Shown in pieces: positions 8,434 to 17,161 of a stretch of 64,000 bases of DNA; positions within the stretch are counted from its first letter, which is position 1; the number at the start of each line of letters is the position of its first letter. The notes under the pieces are model-generated. The model was given only the letters and a program-made list of their open reading frames with translations. It ran no database searches and was not told where the DNA came from. The position numbers and the translations under genes are program-made. Source of the stretch: Streptomyces sp. Ru73. GTDB lineage: Bacteria; Actinomycetota; Actinomycetes; Streptomycetales; Streptomycetaceae. Where the stretch lies: contig NZ_PQSQ01000020.1 of the NCBI RefSeq assembly GCF_002920575.1, forward strand, positions 1-64,000. Reading direction: 5' to 3'.

Positions 8434-9594
8434 TCAGGCGCCCCCGCCCGGCAGCCCGTACGCGTCCGCGATCAGCTCGTAGGAGCGGAGGCGGGCCGCG
8501 CCGCCGTGGGCGTTGGCGGTGATCATCAGCTCGTTCGCGCCGGTGCGCTTGGCGAGGTCGTCCAGTCCCTGGCGGACCGCGTCGGGCGTGCCGTAGATGA
8601 CGTTGCCGAGCCAGCTCTCGACGAAGTCCTCCTCGACCATGCTGTACGGGTGGCTCTCCGCCTCCTCCGGCGTGGGCACCAGCCCCGGCCGGCCGGTGCG
8701 CAGCCGGATCATGGAGAGCGCCCCGGCGAGCACCTGGCGGCGGGCCTCGGCCTCGGTCTCGCTCGCCAGCGCGCCGACGCCGATCAGCGCGTACGGCTCG
8801 TCCAGTACGGCCGAGGGGCGGAAGGTCTCGCGGTACAGGTCCAGCGCCGGGATGGTGTTCTGCGCGGAGAAGTGGTGCGCGAAGGCGAACGGCAGGCCGA
8901 GCTGGGCCGCCAGCCGGGCGCTGAAGCCGGACGAGCCGAGCAGCCAGACCGGCGGGCGGTGCGCGGACTGGACGCCGCCGGGCGAGGTGGCCTGCACCGG
9001 GCCCGGCACGGCGTGGATGCGCGCGTAGGGGTGCCCGTCGGGGAAGTCGTCGTCCAGGAAGCGGATCAGCTCGGCGAGCTGCTGCGGGAACTCGTCCGTG
9101 CCCTCGTGCAGCCGGTCGGTGCGGCGCAGCGCGGCGGCGGTGGCGCCGTCGGTGCCGGGCGCACGGCCGAGGCCGAGGTCGACGCGGCCCGGGGCCATCG
9201 CTTCCAGGGTGCCGAACTGCTCGGCGATCACCAGCGGCGCGTGGTTGGGCAGCATCACACCGCCGGAGCCGAGCCGGATGGACTCGGTCTGCGCGGCCAG
9301 ATGGGCGAGGATCACGGCCGGCGAGGACGAGGCGACGCCGGGCATGGAGTGGTGCTCGGCCACCCAGTAGCGGTGGTAGCCGCGCCGCTCGGCGGTCTTG
9401 GCGATGTCGGCGGCGGTGCGGACCGCGTCGGTGGAGGTCGCCCCGGCGCCGACGGTCAGCAGGTCCAGGACGGACAGCGGTACGGGCGCTGTGCCGTGCG
9501 CCGTGCCCCGGATCTCGTCGTCGGCGCCGGGCGTGCCGGCGGCCCGGTCGGTGGCCGGGGCCGGGCCCCGGCTTGCGTCGTGGTGGCCGCTCAC
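8434..9594 (-). CDS. LLM-class flavin-dependent oxidoreductase
   Basis: A 386-residue luciferase-like TIM-barrel monooxygenase that uses reduced flavin supplied by a partner. Family hallmarks are VLDLLTVGAG near the N-terminus, RYWVAEHHSMPG, the IRLGSGGVMLPNHAPL strand, FGTLEAMAPGRVDLGLGRAPG, and the C-terminal ANELMITANAHGG. A ~30-residue low-complexity N-terminal tail precedes the fold. Start is GTG 9594 with AGGAGG upstream. It is 90 bases downstream of a racemase-like gene on the same strand, so it may be co-transcribed with the catabolic cluster; its substrate is unknown. Confidence 0.85.
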   Translation of the reverse strand: MSGHHDASRGPAPATDRAAGTPGADDEIRGTAHGTAPVPLSVLDLLTVGAGATSTDAVRTAADIAKTAERRGYHRYWVAEHHSMPGVASSSPAVILAHLAAQTESIRLGSGGVMLPNHAPLVIAEQFGTLEAMAPGRVDLGLGRAPGTDGATAAALRRTDRLHEGTDEFPQQLAELIRFLDDDFPDGHPYARIHAVPGPVQATSPGGVQSAHRPPVWLLGSSGFSARLAAQLGLPFAFAHHFSAQNTIPALDLYRETFRPSAVLDEPYALIGVGALASETEAEARRQVLAGALSMIRLRTGRPGLVPTPEEAESHPYSMVEEDFVESWLGNVIYGTPDAVRQGLDDLAKRTGANELMITANAHGGAARLRSYELIADAYGLPGGGA

Positions 9595-9684
9595 GGTGCG
9601 GGTCCTCCTAGGTAGCGGGTCTTCCCCGCGACCAACCGGAGCAGTACTCCGTTTATTCCCGGCGGCCCGTTCCCGGGCCCCCGG

Positions 9685-10413
9685 TCACTCCTCCCGCCGC
9701 GGTCCCGCGAAGAGGGTGCCCAGCTCGGGCCGGAGGATCTCCCGGTCCAGCAGCCGCAGCCCCTCCCACACGGTGACCTGGTTGGCGGTGAGCACCGGCT
9801 TGCGCAGCGCCTCCTCCACGGCGGGGAGGTACGCCGCGGTGTGCAGCGCGGTGTCGGGCAGCAGGACCACCTCGGCGTCGGGGTGGTCCCCCGTCCGGGC
9901 GAGGTGCAGCACCTCGTCCAGGCCCCATGTGCCCACCTCGGCGGCGGTGATGATGCCGCTGCCGCGGGTCTGGACGACCTCCGTGCCCGCCGACTTCAGG
10001 AAGGCGTGGAAGTGCTCGGCGACGTCCTCCGGGTAGGTCGCCGCGATGGCGACCCGCTCGGCCCCCAGCGCCCGCACGGCCCGTGCGAAGGCGAAGGAGG
10101 TACTGGACGCCGGCAGCCCCGCGGTGGCCGACAGCTCCCGCACCTGCTCCTGCGCGCCCTCCCAGCCGAAGACGAAGCTGGCGCTGGTGCAGGCCCACAC
10201 GACGGCCTCCGCACCCTGGTCCTTGAGGTCGGCGACCCCGGCGGCCAGCCGTGCGGCCGACCCCATTTCGAGCAGGGCGTCCACCCGGTGCGCGTCCTCA
10301 CCGATGTCGGTGTGGACCAGCGGCAGCCGGACGCCGCCGCCCAGGAGGGACTCGATACGGGGATAGTCGTCCTCGGCGGAGTAGCCGGGGTAGAGGAAGC
10401 CGACCGTGGCCAT
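9685..10413 (-). CDS. Asp/Glu racemase / maleate isomerase-family protein lacking the second catalytic Cys
   Basis: A 242-residue member of the aspartate/glutamate racemase, maleate cis-trans isomerase and arylmalonate decarboxylase fold. The first active-site loop is intact (VWACTSASF, Cys75). At the second loop, where the neighbouring paralogue has SCTNLP, this protein reads LPDTALHT, with Asp187 in place of Cys. Two-cysteine racemization or isomerization therefore seems impossible; a one-cysteine reaction or a non-enzymatic role is more likely. The start is ATG 10413 with GGGAG upstream. It lies 75 bases downstream of a paralogue with both cysteines, and the two probably form one operon. 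Confidence 0.8.
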   Translation of the reverse strand: MATVGFLYPGYSAEDDYPRIESLLGGGVRLPLVHTDIGEDAHRVDALLEMGSAARLAAGVADLKDQGAEAVVWACTSASFVFGWEGAQEQVRELSATAGLPASSTSFAFARAVRALGAERVAIAATYPEDVAEHFHAFLKSAGTEVVQTRGSGIITAAEVGTWGLDEVLHLARTGDHPDAEVVLLPDTALHTAAYLPAVEEALRKPVLTANQVTVWEGLRLLDREILRPELGTLFAGPRREE

Positions 10414-10488
10414 GCAGAACTCCCATGCGTGCGTGCGGATGCGGGTGTACGGACCGACGTGCGCTGCTGTTCAGGTGGCGTACGGGCC

Positions 10489-11379
10489 TCAGGGCTCGTA
10501 CGGGTCGTCCGGGTAGGGCGGTGCTTCGAGCCCCTCGGACTGCTCGGCCTCCGGTGCCGCGGGCGGACCGGCGAAGGCCGCCTCCGGCTCCTGGCGGTGC
10601 CGCGGCACTTCCGGGGAACCGGACAGCGCCGCGGGGCCGCGTCTCGCGACGGGGTCGAGCAGCGCCTGATAGGGGCCTACCGCGTGGCTGCCGATGGCTC
10701 GCAGCGCGCCCCACATGGTGACCTGGTTGGCGGACAGGACGGGCATCCGCAACTCGGCTTCCAGCTGCGGGATCACGTCGTACGTGGGGAGGTTCGTACA
10801 GCTGATGAAGAGCGCGTCGGCCGCGCCCACCACCGCCTGCCGCGCCATGTCCACCACGTCCCGGTACGGCACCTTCCAGATGTGCCGGGTCAGGCCGAGG
10901 TAGGCGCGGCCCGTGACCGTGATGCCGCCTTCCGCCAGATAGTCCTCCAGGGAGTCGGTGACGGACTTGGTGTACGGCGTGACCACGGCGATCCGCCGCG
11001 CGCCGATCTCGCACAGCGCTTCCAGCAGCGCCCCCGAGGTGGTCATCGCCGGCACCTCACCGGCCTGCCGCATGGCGGCGCACATGGCGCGCTCGCCCGC
11101 CACGCCGCCGACGAAACTGCCCGAGGTGCAGGCGTAGGACACCACCCGCGGCGAGACCGCGGAGAGCGCCTGTACCGCCTCCCGGAGCGTTTCGTGCTCA
11201 CTGACCAGCCGGGCGAGGTCGAGGGAGACCTCGACCGGCACGAAGGGAGTGCGGGTGAGGTGCAGGGACACGTCGTCGGGGACCCAGCGCCACAGCTCGC
11301 GGTCGAGTGCGAAGTCGAACGGTGCAACGACGCCCACGCCGCACTGCGGCTGCGGGCCCCCCAGGAAAGAGACGTCCAT
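10489..11379 (-). CDS. Asp/Glu racemase / maleate cis-trans isomerase-family protein
   Basis: A 296-residue protein of the same fold as its downstream neighbour, with both catalytic cysteines in place: Cys84 in SYACTSGSF and Cys194 in FISCTNLPTY. The pattern fits maleate isomerase/EutA-like members that act on small dicarboxylates through a cysteine-substrate intermediate. The last ~50 residues are a Pro/Glu/Ala-rich tail not needed for the fold. It is divergent from the hydroxyacid dehydrogenase gene across a 200-bp region that carries a promoter and an inverted repeat, so the two arms of the cluster are probably co-regulated. Confidence 0.8.
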   Translation of the reverse strand: MDVSFLGGPQPQCGVGVVAPFDFALDRELWRWVPDDVSLHLTRTPFVPVEVSLDLARLVSEHETLREAVQALSAVSPRVVSYACTSGSFVGGVAGERAMCAAMRQAGEVPAMTTSGALLEALCEIGARRIAVVTPYTKSVTDSLEDYLAEGGITVTGRAYLGLTRHIWKVPYRDVVDMARQAVVGAADALFISCTNLPTYDVIPQLEAELRMPVLSANQVTMWGALRAIGSHAVGPYQALLDPVARRGPAALSGSPEVPRHRQEPEAAFAGPPAAPEAEQSEGLEAPPYPDDPYEP

Positions 11380-11408
11380 GAATGGCCCCTAGAAGAAGAA
11401 AAGGGCTA

Positions 11409-11419
11409 GGCCATTGGCC
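11409..11419. promoter_or_regulatory. Inverted repeat, possible operator
   Basis: GGCCATTGGCC, a perfect 5-bp dyad around one base, 30 bases before the start of the minus-strand racemase gene and in its presumed leader. A protein site is possible; no consensus is recognised. Confidence 0.3.
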
Positions 11420-11470
11420 AGGGATTTCGATACAACCGGCACAAGCCGGGACGTCGGGACAGAGCCGTTG

Positions 11471-11499
11471 TTGACACGGTAGTTACGGCTTCCTAGCGT
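11471..11499 (+). promoter_or_regulatory. HrdB-type promoter for the hydroxyacid dehydrogenase
   Basis: TTGACA at 11471-11476 and TAGCGT at 11494-11499 with exactly 17 bases between. The predicted transcript starts near 11506, leaving a leader of about 75 bases before ATG 11580. Confidence 0.7.
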
Positions 11500-11579
11500 G
11501 GTCAATCCTCGCATCTCAGGCATCTGTCGGCGCCCCTTTTCATTTAACGGGGCACACGTTTCAGAACGGTTTCTGGCCC

Positions 11580-12545
11580 ATGACCGAAAACACCGTCCTC
11601 GTCCTCGGTTCCGAGCCGCCCCCGAAGCTCGACAGATTGTCCGGGCGGGCCCAGGTGATCTTCGCGGACGAGAAGACACTCGCCGACCGCCTTCCCACCG
11701 CCGATGTGCTCTTGGCCTGGGATTTCACCTCCGACGCCATCCGTGACGCCTGGGCCGCCGGCGGCCCGCGGCCCGGCTGGGTGCACACCGCGAGCGCCGG
11801 CGTCGACCGGCTGCTGTGCCCCGGGCTGATCGAGGACGAGACCGTTGTGACCAATGCCCGCGGAGTTTTCGAGCAGCCCATCGCGGAGTACGTCGCCGGT
11901 CTCGTGATCGCCATGGCCAAGGATTTTTATGGCAGTTGGGAGCTCCAACGGCAGCGGCGGTGGCAGCACAGGGAAACTCTCCGGGTGGCCGGTTCCCGTG
12001 CGGTTGTAGTCGGTTCGGGGCCGATCGGACGGGCCATCGGGCAGACCCTGAAAGGCCTCGGCGTCAAAGTCGAACTGGTCGGACGGCGGGAGCGGCCGGG
12101 TGATCCGCAGTTCGGAACGGTGCACGCGAGCACTGCGCTGGACGGGTTGCTGCCCACCGCCGACTGGGTGGTGTGCGCCGCCCCGCTGACCGAGGAGACC
12201 CGCGGGCTCTTCGGCCGGGAAGCATTCGGCCGGATGAAGGAATCGGCCCGCTTCATCAACGTCGGGCGCGGCCCGATGGTGAGCGAGCGGGACCTCGTCG
12301 AGGCGCTGCGCGGCCGGCGGCTCGCGGCCGCGGCACTGGACGTCTTCGAGGAGGAGCCGCTGCCGGCGGAGAGCCCGCTGTGGGACGTGCCGGGCCTGAT
12401 CGTCTCCCCGCACATGAGCGGGGACACCCTCGGCTGGCGGGACGCGCTCGCCGAGCAGTTCGCGGACAACTACGACCGCTGGGAGGCCGGCGAGCCGCTG
12501 CTGAACGTCGTCGACAAGCGGCTGGGGTACGTGCCGGTGCAGTAG
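11580..12545 (+). CDS. D-2-hydroxyacid dehydrogenase (NAD-dependent)
   Basis: A 321-residue protein of the D-isomer-specific 2-hydroxyacid dehydrogenase family, which interconverts 2-oxo acids and D-2-hydroxy acids. The nucleotide-binding loop is VVGSGPIGRAIG. The catalytic Arg (NVGRGPM, Arg230), Glu (VFEEEPL, Glu259) and His (SPHMSGDT, His278) are all present. The shortened N-terminal catalytic domain is typical of the glyoxylate/hydroxypyruvate reductase-like branch. It has the best promoter in the cluster and is followed 92 bases later by an amidase gene on the same strand. The substrate is not obvious from sequence. Confidence 0.9.
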   Translation: MTENTVLVLGSEPPPKLDRLSGRAQVIFADEKTLADRLPTADVLLAWDFTSDAIRDAWAAGGPRPGWVHTASAGVDRLLCPGLIEDETVVTNARGVFEQPIAEYVAGLVIAMAKDFYGSWELQRQRRWQHRETLRVAGSRAVVVGSGPIGRAIGQTLKGLGVKVELVGRRERPGDPQFGTVHASTALDGLLPTADWVVCAAPLTEETRGLFGREAFGRMKESARFINVGRGPMVSERDLVEALRGRRLAAAALDVFEEEPLPAESPLWDVPGLIVSPHMSGDTLGWRDALAEQFADNYDRWEAGEPLLNVVDKRLGYVPVQ

Positions 12546-12637
12546 CCCCCGCCGTACGCAGCCCGCCGCGCCGCCGCGCCCGGCCACCGGCCGGAGCCGG
12601 AAATTCCGCACACTCCACTCCCCCGATGGAGGGCTTG

Positions 12638-14059
12638 ATGACCCAACTGGCGGACCTCACAGCACTGCGGCTCACGGCCGGCTACGCGGCCGGCGAGTTC
12701 TCCCCGGTCGACGCGGCGCGGGCCGCGCTGGAACGGGCGGAGCGGGTGCAGCCGCACGTCAACGCCTTCACCCGGCTGGAGGCCGACGAGGCGCTGTCCG
12801 CCGCGAAGGAGTCGGCGGAACGCTGGCGCGCCGGCACACCGGCCGGGCCGCTGGACGGCGTGCCGGTCACCGTGAAGGACATCTTCCTGATGCGCGGCGG
12901 GCCGACGCTGCGCGGCTCGCGGACCGTCCGGGCGCAGCAGGCGTGGGACGAGGACGCGCCCGCCGTGGCCCGGCTGCGCGAGCAGGGCGTGGTCTTCATC
13001 GGGAAGACGACGACGCCGGAGTTCGCCTGGAAAGGGGTCACCGACAGCCCGCTCCAAGGGGTGACCGGCAATCCGTACGACCCGTCGCGCACGTGCGGCG
13101 GCTCCAGCGGGGGCAGCGCGGTGGCCGTGGCGCTGGGTGCCGGGCCGCTGAGCCTGGGCACGGACGGCGGCGGCTCGGTCCGCATCCCCGCCTCCTTCTG
13201 CGGGATCTTCGCGCTCAAGCCGACGTACGGGCGGGTCCCGATGTACCCGTCGAGCCCGTTCGGGACGCTGGCGCACGCGGGTCCGATGACGAAGGACGCG
13301 GCGGACGCCGCGCTGATGATGGACGCGATCTCCCGGCCGGACGCGCGGGACTGGTCGCAGCTGGCCCCGGTGTCCGGCTCCTTCGTGGAGCAGCTGTCGG
13401 GTCCGGTGGCCGGGCTGCGGGTGGCGTACAGCCCCACGCTGGGCTGGGACGTACCGGTACGGCCGGAGGTCGCGGCGGCGGTCCGCCGGGCCGTGGAGAA
13501 ACTGGCGGAGCTGGGCGCGCACGTGGAGGAGGCCGACCCGGGGGTCGAGGACCCGGTGGAGGCGTTCCACACGCTGTGGTTCAGCGGTGCGGCACGCGTG
13601 GTGCAGCCGCTGGGCGAGGAGGCGCGCGAGCTGCTGGAGCCGGCGCTGCGCGAGGTGTGCGAGCAGGGCGCGCGCTACAGCGCGCTGGACTACCTCGCCG
13701 CTGTGGACGTGCGGATGGCGCTCGGCCGGCGGCTGGCCCTGTTCCACGAGCGGTACGACCTGCTGGTCACGCCGACCATGCCGATCACGGCGTTCGAGGC
13801 CGGCGTGGAGGTGCCCAAGGGGTCGGGGCAGGAACGCTGGACGAGCTGGACGCCGTTCACCTACCCGTTCAACATGACGCAGCAGCCCGCCGCGTCCCTG
13901 CCCTGCGGGGTGGACGGCGACGGGCTGCCGATCGGGGTGCAGCTCGTCGGAGCACGGCACGCGGACGCACTCGTGCTGCGCGCCGCGCACGCCCTGTACG
14001 GGGCCGGGGTCGCGGACGTCCCGGCCCCGGCCCTCCTCGCTACGCCCGGCGGAAGCTGA
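12638..14059 (+). CDS. Amidase (amidase signature family)
   Basis: A 473-residue Ser-cisSer-Lys hydrolase that would cleave a carboxamide. Lys80 lies in VTVKDIF, the cis-serine in GGSSGGS (Ser156/157), and the nucleophile Ser180 in GTDGGGSVRIP. The length is normal for the family. ATG 12638 is preferred because GGAGGG ends five bases before it; ATG 12626 is in frame but has no ribosome site. The last 20 bases overlap the convergent DUF3830 gene. Position next to a hydroxyacid dehydrogenase and an importer suggests it opens an amide-containing substrate for catabolism. Confidence 0.9.
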   Translation: MTQLADLTALRLTAGYAAGEFSPVDAARAALERAERVQPHVNAFTRLEADEALSAAKESAERWRAGTPAGPLDGVPVTVKDIFLMRGGPTLRGSRTVRAQQAWDEDAPAVARLREQGVVFIGKTTTPEFAWKGVTDSPLQGVTGNPYDPSRTCGGSSGGSAVAVALGAGPLSLGTDGGGSVRIPASFCGIFALKPTYGRVPMYPSSPFGTLAHAGPMTKDAADAALMMDAISRPDARDWSQLAPVSGSFVEQLSGPVAGLRVAYSPTLGWDVPVRPEVAAAVRRAVEKLAELGAHVEEADPGVEDPVEAFHTLWFSGAARVVQPLGEEARELLEPALREVCEQGARYSALDYLAAVDVRMALGRRLALFHERYDLLVTPTMPITAFEAGVEVPKGSGQERWTSWTPFTYPFNMTQQPAASLPCGVDGDGLPIGVQLVGARHADALVLRAAHALYGAGVADVPAPALLATPGGS

Positions 14060-14561
14060 GGGTCTCGCCGAGCGCGCCGGCCCGCCAGAGGTCCTGGCAG
14101 GCGTCGGCCATCCGGTCCAGGCCGTCCACGACCGAGCCCCAGACGATGCCGGGGACCCAGCCCGCGTCGCCGTTGATCAGCAGGTTGTTGCGCTCGTAGA
14201 AGAGCGCGAGGTCGACGACGGTGGCGCGGCCGGCGTGCGCCGCCTTGCCGCCCTGCCGCTCGGCCGCCGCCTCGTACCCGTACGAGGAGGTGGCCAGCTG
14301 GGTGTCGGTGAAGGTGAAGTAGCACAGGTCACCGGGGATGGGGGTGATCGTGGGGTTCTCCAGCGGCGGCTCCTCGGGGGCGAAGGGCGGCACCAGGGCG
14401 TAGATCTCGTTGCGGGCGTACTTGGCGTGGTAGACGTCGCCGCCGAGCGGCAGCGCGTCCCAGACCGCGGCGCATGTGACGGGCGCGCGGTCGTCGAGCA
14501 GCTTGGCCGTGCAGCGCACGCCGCGCTTGTCCAGGGAGACCTCGATGAAACGGTCGGCCAT
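14040..14561 (-). CDS. DUF3830 family protein (cyclophilin-like fold)
   Basis: A 173-residue protein starting MADRFIEVSLDKRGVRCTAKLLDD, the typical opening of DUF3830 proteins, which adopt a cyclophilin-like beta-barrel and are usually found beside amino-acid-type importers and amidases. Conserved features visible are PVTCAAVWDALPL, HAKYARNEIY and PGDLCYFTF. The biochemical role of the family is not established. It is encoded convergently to the amidase (20-base overlap) and divergently from ehuB across a 268-bp region. Start ATG 14561 has a GAGGGG; the longer in-frame ATG at 14600 lacks one. Confidence 0.85.
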   Translation of the reverse strand: MADRFIEVSLDKRGVRCTAKLLDDRAPVTCAAVWDALPLGGDVYHAKYARNEIYALVPPFAPEEPPLENPTITPIPGDLCYFTFTDTQLATSSYGYEAAAERQGGKAAHAGRATVVDLALFYERNNLLINGDAGWVPGIVWGSVVDGLDRMADACQDLWRAGALGETLSFRRA

Positions 14562-14592
14562 GATGACCCCTCTTGGTTGATTACCATGCTTA

Positions 14593-14625
14593 CCGGTCAC
14601 TGCCGGTCATTGGTGATGTATCACC
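14593..14625. promoter_or_regulatory. Direct repeats plus perfect dyad, possible operator of the Ehu cluster
   Basis: CCGGTCA occurs at 14593-14599 and 14603-14609, followed by the perfect dyad GGTGAT-GT-ATCACC at 14612-14625. It lies between the divergent DUF3830 and ehuB genes, 32 bases above the DUF3830 start, and may be bound by the IclR-like regulator encoded at 18236. Confidence 0.35.
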
Positions 14626-14829
14626 CGGCATTCCGAGCGTAGGGCGTCCACGGACACTTCCCACGGGACTCGGGGGAAGTCATTCCCCTTCCGCCCCAAA
14701 CGCCCCGCGCACAGCGGTGGTTACTCGGACTTTCCCCCGCAACACGGTGTAGGACCCCTTCGATACCGGAAGCATCAAGGGCCGGAAACGATCGGCATAG
14801 GTTCACCCGCTTCGGGTAGTCGCGCGCCC

Positions 14830-15762
14830 ATGGCTCCATCAATGGGGAACACCAAACAAAACGGACGAAGTTCGGGAAGCGGCCTCCGTCGCCGCACGCT
14901 GCTCGCGGGGGTGGCGGCGCTCGGCGCGGCGGGTGCGATGGGCGCGACGAGCGCCTGCAGCCGGGTGTCGACGGCCGACACCGGCGACGGCGGACATCTG
15001 CTGGAACAGCTGCGTGCCAAGGGCACCGTACGGCTGGGACTGGCGGGCGAGCAGCCCTACGGCTACATCGGGAAGGACGGGAAGATGACCGGCTCGGCGC
15101 CGGCCATCGCCGAGCGCATCTTCAAGCGGCTGGGCGTGCCGAACGTCCAGCCGTTCGCCACGGAATTCAGCTCGCTCATCACCGGCCTGAATTCGCTGCA
15201 GTTCGACGTCGTGGCGGCCGGAATGTACATCAATCCGGAGCGTTGCGAGCAGGTAATTTTCGCCGATCCCGAATACCAGATGCTCGATGCCTTCATCGTG
15301 CCGAAGGGGAATCCGAAGAACCTGCACACCTACAAGGACATAGCCAGGGCCGGCGCCCACATGGCCACGGGCGTCGGTTACGCCGAGATCGGCTACGCCA
15401 AGGAGGCCGGGGTCAAGCACATCACGACCCTGCCCGACCAGCTGGCCGGGCTGCTCGCGGTGGAGCAGGGCCGGGTCGACGTGTTCGTGGGCACCGCGGT
15501 GACCGTGCGCAACGTCGTCCGGGAGACCGATACGAAGAAGGCCGAGGCCACCCAGGAAGTCACGCCGTACGTGGGCGGGAAGCCGGTCATCGACGTCGGC
15601 GGCTTCGCCTTCCGCTCCCCGGAGACCAACCTCCGGGACGCCTTCAACCGCGAGCTGCACAAGATGAAGAAGAGCGGCGAACTCCTGGACGTCATGCGGC
15701 CCTTCGGCTTCACCAAGGACCAGATGACGACCATCACCGCTAAGGAGAAGTGCAAGCCATGA
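14830..15762 (+). CDS. ehuB: Ehu-type amino-acid/ectoine ABC transporter substrate-binding lipoprotein
   Basis: A 310-residue extracytoplasmic solute receptor. The N-terminus has a twin-arginine motif (RRRTLLAG), a hydrophobic segment and a lipobox ending TSAC, so it is probably a Tat-exported lipoprotein. The body is a family-3 periplasmic-binding fold (GTVRLGLAGEQPYGYIG...MTGSAPAIAERIFKRLG), resembling the ectoine/hydroxyectoine receptor EhuB. Ectoine-degradation genes (ectoine hydrolase, deacetylase) are absent nearby, so the real ligand may differ. It is coupled to the first permease by an ATGA overlap. ATG 14842 is an alternative start. Confidence 0.75.
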   Translation: MAPSMGNTKQNGRSSGSGLRRRTLLAGVAALGAAGAMGATSACSRVSTADTGDGGHLLEQLRAKGTVRLGLAGEQPYGYIGKDGKMTGSAPAIAERIFKRLGVPNVQPFATEFSSLITGLNSLQFDVVAAGMYINPERCEQVIFADPEYQMLDAFIVPKGNPKNLHTYKDIARAGAHMATGVGYAEIGYAKEAGVKHITTLPDQLAGLLAVEQGRVDVFVGTAVTVRNVVRETDTKKAEATQEVTPYVGGKPVIDVGGFAFRSPETNLRDAFNRELHKMKKSGELLDVMRPFGFTKDQMTTITAKEKCKP

Positions 15763-16514
15763 GCGAAATCAGCTGGGGTTTGTGGAAACTCCTCCTCCAA
15801 GGCGTCTGGCTCACCGTCCAGCTGACGGTCTTCAGCGCCGCACTCGCCGCCGTGGTCGCCTTCGTCATCGGTCTGGCGCGTACCCACCGGCTGTGGATCG
15901 TACGCTTCCTCTCCGGCGCGTACTTCGAGATCTTCCGCGGCACCTCCGCGCTGATCCTGATGTTCTGGATCTTCTTCGTGCTGCCCATCGCCTTCGGCTG
16001 GCAGCTGGTCCCCCTGTGGGCCGCCGTACTGGCCCTGGGCCTCAGCTACGGCGCGTACGGGTCGGAAGTCGTACGCGGCGCGGTCAACGCCGTCGCCCCC
16101 GCCCAGCGCGAGGCCGGTATCGCACTCAGCTTCAGCCCCGCCCAGCAGCTGCGGAAGATCATCCTCCCGCAGGCCTGGCCGGAAATGGTCCCGCCGTTCA
16201 ACAACCTGCTGATCGAGCTGCTGAAGGGCACCGCGCTGGTCTCGATCATGGGGGTGGCGGACATCGCCTTCGGCGCCTCGCTGGTGCGCAACGCCACCGG
16301 CCAGAGCGCGCCCGTCTACACGATCATCCTCGTCATGTACTTCGTCCTCGCCTTCCTGCTCACCCGCGGGATGCGGGTCGTGGAACGGCACGCCAAGGCG
16401 GGGATCGGCAAGGCTCCGGAGAAGCGCGTGGGCCTGCGCAGCAGGCTCAGCCCCGACCAGGTCGGTGACGTGGCCCGCTCCGGCGCGGCCCCGGCAGGAG
16501 GTGCGGGCCAGTGA
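15759..16514 (+). CDS. ehuC: Ehu-type ABC transporter permease 1
   Basis: A 251-residue polar-amino-acid-type permease with about five membrane segments and the EAA loop ([20 protein letters not shown]) that contacts the ATPase. The N-terminal segment [18 protein letters not shown] is typical of the HisM/EhuC group. ATG 15759 overlaps the ehuB stop and AAGGAG lies at 15742-15747. A basic cytoplasmic tail of ~40 residues follows the last helix. It should form a heterodimer with the next gene product. Confidence 0.8.
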   Translation: MSEISWGLWKLLLQGVWLTVQLTVFSAALAAVVAFVIGLARTHRLWIVRFLSGAYFEIFRGTSALILMFWIFFVLPIAFGWQLVPLWAAVLALGLSYGAYGSEVVRGAVNAVAPAQREAGIALSFSPAQQLRKIILPQAWPEMVPPFNNLLIELLKGTALVSIMGVADIAFGASLVRNATGQSAPVYTIILVMYFVLAFLLTRGMRVVERHAKAGIGKAPEKRVGLRSRLSPDQVGDVARSGAAPAGGAGQ

Positions 16515-17161
16515 AGTGGGACTGGAGTTCCGTCGGCGACTTCATGCCGATGTTCTGGCACGGCCTGCTGGTCACCCTGGAGGCCCTGGCGCTCGGCTCG
16601 CTGATCGCCTTCGTCCTCGGACTGGTCTGGGCGATGGCCCAGCGCTCCGAGCACGCCGTGGTGCGCTGGCCGGTGGTGGGAGTCACCGAGTTCATCCGCA
16701 ACACGCCCCTCCTCGTCCAGCTGTTCTTCCTCTACTACGTACTGCCCGAGTGGGGAATCACGCTCTCGGCGCTGACCACCGGCGTGATCGGCCTCGGCCT
16801 GCACTACTCGACGTACACCGCCGAGGTCTACCGCGCCGGCATCGACGGCGTCCCGGTGGGCCAGTGGGAGGCGGCGACCGCGCTCAGCCTGCCGCGCACC
16901 CGGACCTGGGGCGCGGTGATCCTGCCGCAGGCGATCCGGCGCGTCGTGCCGGCGCTGGGCAACTACGTCGTCGCGATGCTGAAGGACACCCCGATGATCT
17001 TCGTGATCGGGGTGCTGGAGATGCTCGGCGAGGCCCGCCAGTTCTCCTCGCAGACCTTCCACACCCTCGAGCCCTACACGATCGTCGGCGTCGCCTTCAT
17101 CGTCATCGCCTACCCGGCTTCCCTTCTCCTGCGAGCCCTGGAGCGTCGTCTTGTCCGCTGA
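16511..17161 (+). CDS. ehuD: Ehu-type ABC transporter permease 2
   Basis: A 216-residue permease of the same family as the preceding gene, with [20 protein letters not shown], the family signature, and an EAA loop ([20 protein letters not shown]). GTG 16511 overlaps the previous stop (GTGA), with AGGAGGT 14 bases upstream. It is the likely partner of the first permease in the membrane channel. Confidence 0.8.
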   Translation: MKWDWSSVGDFMPMFWHGLLVTLEALALGSLIAFVLGLVWAMAQRSEHAVVRWPVVGVTEFIRNTPLLVQLFFLYYVLPEWGITLSALTTGVIGLGLHYSTYTAEVYRAGIDGVPVGQWEAATALSLPRTRTWGAVILPQAIRRVVPALGNYVVAMLKDTPMIFVIGVLEMLGEARQFSSQTFHTLEPYTIVGVAFIVIAYPASLLLRALERRLVR

